A stretch of DNA of 64,000 nucleotides, taken from contig JAYXKI010000012.1 of assembly GCA_037892935.1 (NCBI GenBank), forward strand, positions 310,001-374,000, read 5' to 3'. The first letter of the stretch is position 1, and each line of letters starts with the position of its first letter. The translations under genes were made by a program, and so were the position numbers. Under the pieces are notes generated by a model. The model searched no databases, was not told the origin of the DNA, and saw only the letters and a program-made list of their open reading frames with translations. Origin of the DNA: Phlebopus portentosus (lineage: Eukaryota > Basidiomycota > Agaricomycetes > Boletales > Boletinellaceae). Shown here piece by piece: positions 59,120-64,000 of this stretch.

Positions 59120-62034
59120 ATGTCCACTTATCCACAGTCGACTTACTCGAAGCATCCTCTTATCGATCCTGCTACCGTCACTTCCACACCTCGTACGCGG
59201 CTGAGGGCTGACGAGCTCAAGAAGAACCGTGGCGAATACGACAAGAAGGCGAAACTCGAGACGGTCAACGATATAAACAAGGCTCTCGAAGGCGAACTGA
59301 TGGACTCAATCCTGGAGGATGTTCCCAATCTCATCGAGAAGCGTTTCCCCGCAGTCTTATTTCAAAGACTGCGCGGCCAACATGGATCCATATCGCTCGC
59401 GAACGATCCCAACTTTCCAAACCACAAAGATCTAAAAGATTTTGATTCTGGATCAGGCCCCGTTGTCCAAGATGGTGGCTCCGATGCACAAGCTCCCTCC
59501 CAAGGACCCATCCCATCAGATCGAGACGTATTTGATGGCCCATTGATTCATAACACCGACTCTTCTCGACCTCGGCCTTCCAACGAATCGGTTACCCCCC
59601 CAACTCCCTGTCCGATTCTGGACGAAATCTTCACAGACATGACATCTGGGTCGGACAAGCTTTACGACTCCGTGCAGAAGAAGTGGCTCAGATGGCCTGA
59701 AACGAATAAACCAGGGAAGGAAGAGGAAGTCTGCAAGTTTCTGAATGAGATTCTTGCGAGGGCACGCAGATTCCTATATGGATCAGATCGGGGTCCTGAG
59801 GACAGCACAGAGTGGATTTTCAGTGCGAAGTACGCAAATGTTATGATGAAACTTGATGGAGTAGGTCGGAAGCCAGACATTGTACTCGTTCCCCGGGAAG
59901 ACGCTGAAAAAGAAGATCCGGGACCTTGGAGGGCGGTACGTAGCGTCGGGGAACTGAGATCGACGGAATACCAGAACAACTTCCAGCTTGCCAAAGGAAG
60001 GCTTGCGCAGTATTCCCGCCTCATGTATGGAAGCCACGAGGGCCGACGCTTCACTCTCCTCTTCAGTCTCATTGATGATAACATTGCCCTGTACAAGTAC
60101 GACCGCTCGGGTGTCCTCATTTCCAAGGTATACAATGTCCATCATGCACCGATGACCTTCATGCGTATCATCGTTGGCCTAGCTCTAGGAGAAGACTATT
60201 TCCTTGGTTTCGATCCATCTTTCTTCAGCAGGGATGGGAAGGACTACGTCGAGCTCAATGATAAAGCATACGAGATCGTCGAAGTGATCTACCGGCATTC
60301 GGTGATCCGGGGACGGGGATCCGTTGTACTCCATGTCATAGATGAAGAGACTGGCGAACATCTCGCTATAAAGGATCAATGGGTGGATTCGGCACGTGAG
60401 AAGAAAGAAGACTACTGGCTGAGACTTCTGGAGGCCCGCAACGCACAGAATGTTGCGAGACTCGTCGATCACCAGTTGGTCCGATTCGAGGTCGGCGATG
60501 AGGGCATCGTGAATGATGATACTGCCTCTGACAGGGAAGACGTACCAGCGGAGCTGAAGGAAGGTATCGAAATACGCGAACACCGCAGAATTGGCGTGAC
60601 ACCATTCGGTGTGAATCTGAAGTATTTCAGATCCCTGAAGGAACTCGTTTCTGTATTCAGGGATTTTGCGGAAGGTGCGAGTTCTGAAATATTCTTACAA
60701 CAAAAAGTTGCTTATATTTAATGAATTAGGCATACGATCCATCTACAAGGCTGACGTTTTTCACCGTGACATTAGCCGACATAATTTGATCATAGCAAGA
60801 AAACCCGACGAGCCGATTGGAAAAGGCTACGTGATCGACTTGGACTGCGCTGCAAGTGTTAACCATCAACGATCTGGAGTAGCCGACCTGACTGTAGGTA
60901 CCGCTAGCTGCATCAAAGATAGTTTACTGATGACACATGCAGGGAACAATACCGTTCATGGCTATTTCAATACTGAAGAACAACGGCTGTCCGCACAAAT
61001 ATTATTACGAGATGGAGTCGCTGTTCTATGCACTTGTGTGGACATGCGTGACCGAGAATGGACCGAGACAAAATGGACGGCCTCCATACACATTCGATTT
61101 CAAGAAGTCTCCGATGGCTGCTTGGTGTGGACCAAAGATCGATGAGCTCGATGACGAAGCGACTGTCTACATGAGTATTGCTGGTGTCAAAACGTTGATG
61201 CTAACCGATTTCAAAGAATTCGAAGTCCGAATCATTGCGCACATACCGCGGTATTTTGAACCGATTTATGAGATGCTGAGGAAATTACGAGACCTGCTTT
61301 TCCAACCTATGACGAGAGCAAATGTGCCGGAAGAGCTAAAGCCGGTATCCGAACGCATGGATGTCGACAAAGTATTTCAGGCATTCATCAACATTTTCAA
61401 TGAAGCTCTCGAACAGCTGGAATCAAGTAGTACTGACCCGGAGAACTCAGTTACCACGAATGACCTACAGTCAGAAAAGGAAAACGATATGCAGCAACCA
61501 ACTATTGCAGAACCTGATGTGGTAGAGAGAGCTGCGAATCGACGACGTATGCATCATCGGAAACGACGCGAAACCCGTATTGCTGCGGCCAAGGCGAAAC
61601 TTGCGGGGGCAGGCGGGGAAGGTGCGCTTCATGACGAGACAGAGGATCTGGACGCACAAAATGATCCTCAATCTCCCAGTCCGAGTCCGACAAAGGGATC
61701 AAATTCAATACATCCACTCAGTCTCGACCTTTCCAGTCGGATCAGCTCACGCATCGCTGGTTCACATACCACGGTGTCTTCGCATACTGCAGTATCCCAG
61801 ACCGCAGTTTCCTGGAAAACAACAAGTTTTGGAAATAATTCTGTCAGTGCACGTTCTCGCGGACCCGTGGGGACGCGAGGAACTGGTGCACGACGTGGTA
61901 GTAGACGAGGTGCTGGCTCGCTGAGCGGTGGTTCTCGTGGCGTCGGCTCACGGGATACAAGTTCAGTTGGCGGTAAGCGTTCCGTTCCGGAAGGTGACCA
62001 GTCTCATTCGTCATCGAAGCGCCGCCGAGGGTAA
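59120..62034 (+). CDS. FunK1 fungal-type protein kinase, copy B
   Basis: Three exons, 59120-60674, 60730-60893 and 60943-62034, with lengths 1555, 164 and 1092 nt, the same as copy A; 936 residues. The two proteins differ at scattered positions, mostly in the first 200 residues and in the C-terminal lobe (for example VKTLMLTDFKEFEVRI against VKKLMLIDVQEFEDRI). The catalytic loop VFHRDISRHNLIIA is unchanged. The metal-binding loop is VIDLDCAAS instead of VIDFDCAAS: the aspartate is kept but the central Phe is Leu. The intron after exon 1 is fully diverged although the exons are almost identical. Probably functional; substrate unknown. Confidence 0.85.
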
Positions 62035-62643
62035 TGGGTTTGAAGCGCATCTACATGTATCTGTAATTCCGGTACATCATACTCCCACTAGTGTGGACCA
62101 TTTCTTTGCTTTGCCTGATCATAGTCTGTTATTATCTTTGCATCTGTAGACATTTGTATATAACAACCTCATGTAATAGCCAACTGACTGCTTACGAACT
62201 TGCAAAAAATTCTTCTCTTGTGTTCTGCAGAAACGATCGCAGTATGGGCACGACAAGCCGTGCGGTGTCACTTCTTACTTCTAGCCACGACCAGCCGTGC
62301 ATGATTGCGGGAGCCCAAATGGAAAGAAGAGTCGGTCGGAATTCGCGATGTCCACGACGGATACGGATCTGGCAGGTTCTTTTGATCTCATTGGAGAATA
62401 ATTCTCAGATCATGTAGCCAGCGGAAAAGTATTTCTTGTGGATGACCCCACCTTATATGAGTCGAGGAAGTGCTCGTCAGCTCAGGACGCGAACCTATGC
62501 ACGTGGCTTCGTGACATATCATCACTGTAAAAAAGGATGGATTAAACTCACTTGCGATAAAGACAGAAAAAAGCAACTCCAGAAATGAAAACAGTCCACA
62601 AGTAGTTGCTGCCATTATATTATAATGGCAGTTCTGGGACAGT
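62035..62643. other. 3' flank of FunK1 copy B, end of unit 2
   Basis: Counterpart of 54804-55394. The right end carries a 48-bp insertion absent from unit 1. Confidence 0.5.
62596..62643. mobile_element. 48-bp insertion with target-site-like duplication
   Basis: Relative to the unit 1/2 junction, 48 bp are added between two copies of ACAGT (62591-62595 and 62639-62643). The insert contains a near-perfect palindrome, TGCCATTATA-T-TATAATGGCA, at 62610-62630. It could be a tiny mobile-element derivative or a footprint. Confidence 0.5.
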
Positions 62644-62759
62644 CGCGATCATAGCTAAATTGGTGCAGGATTCGAATGCTTTATTATCTACCGGAATATT
62701 CGGACTTAAACTACCTCGAGTCATACATGAATGACTTGGACCCACGGTTCTCGACGCCA

Positions 62760-64000
62760 ACCTTCTCACTTGTGCAACCGTGTTGCTCTTTGGGAAGATA
62801 TTCCCGTGCATAAGACCATCCCGAATGGACCTTTCTGTTGTGCAGGACGCCGAGTCAGTGATTCTCGATGTTAGAACTAGGGCGGAGCTACCGTACGACG
62901 TTGTTCTTCGAATCGTGTCGAGCCTGGAGGAGGATCAAGAGAAGGGACGACGGAGTTGGCTGTATACAAAGACCGTGTTTCAACCAGCACTCTAGTCCGG
63001 AGACAGAGTTTGTTTGGCACGTGACGTCGATCGAACTTCTTTATAAAGAGGTGGTCTTCGCAAGCAACAGGGCGTTCCTTGTATTCTGTCATACATTAGA
63101 AAGGCGAAGGGATCTCCGTCGAACGCTGGTCCGATCAATCTTCTTCTCTTATATATTTTGCACCGACAGAGCACGCAGAGAATTCGGCTTCGATCCACCT
63201 CTGGCTCTTGACCGTGTGTATGAAATGTGTCCAAACATACAACGGCGCACAGGGGGCAGAATTATGTTTCTGAGCCACTTATATAGGAAAAAAAAGCCTG
63301 TGATTGGCAGATTTCCTTCAGACACTGATCGTGTTGCAAATAGAGTGCATATCCGCGTCATATAGAACGACTGGACGTCAATGAACTGACGCACCTCGAG
63401 TTCAAGCCACCCGGAGGGGATCTGAATTTGCTCGCTTCGGTGCCCTATTTTCCTGTGCTCGAAGATGCTCGAAGACCTCACCATCATGAACTAGTCATCG
63501 CAAAATTCTGCACGGGTTTATAACCGCGTATGCGGTTTATGTTGCCTTATGAACTTTCATAATCAGTCATAAGCAATTATAATTGCTTGTAAACTGACGT
63601 AATACTACATAATACCATGCAGAATTTTGCGACGTATATGCCGCACCTTAGCTCCTATAATCAAGTGCAGTGGCCGGAAACGCCATTAATAAGAAGGCTA
63701 TGCCTTTTTTCGTGTTTCTCTCTGTTCGAAAACATATTTCCGCTGTTCTGAAGCTCCTCAGACGCTGGATTACGTGTTCTGGAAATTGTGAACGAGACCT
63801 ATCTGTGTGACGACGCGTGGTCCCGAATTGCGGCCGTCGGTACTTCTCTCGAAATATTTACCTTTGCCCCTTACTCTGTGTATATTGACTCAACCTATTC
63901 ATACCAGCTTCGATGGTCGCACTATGCATCCCCGCCGACGTTTTCTACGTGGATTTACCGCCGGAGTCCCCTGATTCCCTGGAACCCTTTATCAAACTCA
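62760..64000 (+). pseudogene. F-box-like pseudogene, copy 3 (partial, 3' end outside window)
   Basis: Reads LPYDVVLRIVSSLEEDQEKG, WLYTKTVFQPAL and then a stop. A shifted frame continues SIELLYKEVVFASNRAFLVF and LALDRVYEMCPNIQ. The region after CPNIQ is replaced by unrelated bases (63243-63305), and a MITE splits the gene at 63494-63634. Downstream pieces (LEIVNE.YLCDDAWSRIAAVG) match copy 2. Confidence 0.7.
63494..63634. mobile_element. 141-bp TA-flanked MITE (mariner-like)
   Basis: Inverted ends: TCGCAAAATTCTGCA near the left and TGCAGAATTTTGCGA near the right, with TA on both sides (63492-63493 and 63635-63636). Units 1 and 2 have uninterrupted sequence at this point (ATCATGAATTATA...GC.GCACC). 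The centre holds the perfect 18-bp palindrome AAGCAATTATAATTGCTT (63571-63588). The TA duplication suggests Tc1/mariner; no coding capacity. Confidence 0.7.

Larger units (their letters stand above)
55395..62643 (+). repeat. tandem segmental duplication, unit 2
   Basis: Head-to-tail second unit: F-box-like pseudogene copy 2 (with MITE), then FunK1 copy B. The distance between kinase start codons is 7227 bp. The left edge is placed at the GCAGGATTCGAA sequence that also begins unit 3. Confidence 0.75.
62644..64000 (+). repeat. tandem segmental duplication, unit 3 (runs off the window)
   Basis: Aligns with the start of units 1 and 2. Only the F-box-like part is within the window; a third FunK1 copy would be expected about 2.5-3 kb beyond the end if the pattern continues. 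Confidence 0.7.

Overview
This window is nuclear DNA of a filamentous basidiomycete, most likely an Agaricomycete. Genes are broken by many short GT-AG introns of about 50-60 nt. The gene families also fit this group: FunK1 kinases, CHAT/TPR and NACHT-WD40 proteins, a DUF7918 protein, a fungal URA2 multienzyme, a NoxA-like oxidase and F-box-like proteins. The gene models below were spliced by hand from reading frames and splice signals; family names come from recognised motifs, not from a database search.

Layout. 0-6 kb: chromodomain/MRG protein Eaf3, an F-box protein and a polytopic membrane protein. 6.5-27 kb: an accessory block bounded by two GH79 beta-glucuronidase-like paralogs with the same six-exon architecture. 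Upstream and divergent from the right copy lies a four-exon SUS1/ENY2 gene; a decayed SUS1-like relic lies in the same place beside the left copy, so the duplicated unit was apparently SUS1-GH79. Between the two copies are a CHAT protease-like protein with 19 tandem 45-residue repeats (minus strand), a 511-bp PIF/Harbinger-like MITE, a head-to-head NACHT-WD40 NLR-like gene broken by one in-frame TAA, a DUF7918 protein ending in a SUMO-interacting-like motif, and an orphan gene. 27-37 kb: a CK1-like kinase, mitochondrial ribosomal protein Rsm10, a 3.8-kb gene-poor stretch with A31 and C17 tracts, and NADPH oxidase. 37-48.3 kb: an F-box-like gene, the URA2 multienzyme (GATase, CPSase, inactive DHOase, ATCase) and a second F-box/LRR-like gene.

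49.6-64 kb is a tandem segmental duplication. The unit is [F-box-like pseudogene - FunK1 kinase]: two full units and the start of a third that runs off the window. The kinases are intact and nearly identical. The F-box-like copies are all broken and clearly more diverged. They carry lineage-specific insertions: a hAT-like MITE with an 8-bp target duplication, a TA-flanked MITE and a 48-bp insertion.

Housekeeping genes (EAF3, SUS1, RSM10, URA2, NOX) are therefore interspersed with expanding accessory families. The best candidates for a functional unit are the head-to-head CHAT/NLR pair and the duplicated SUS1-GH79 block. No tRNA, rRNA or CRISPR was seen.
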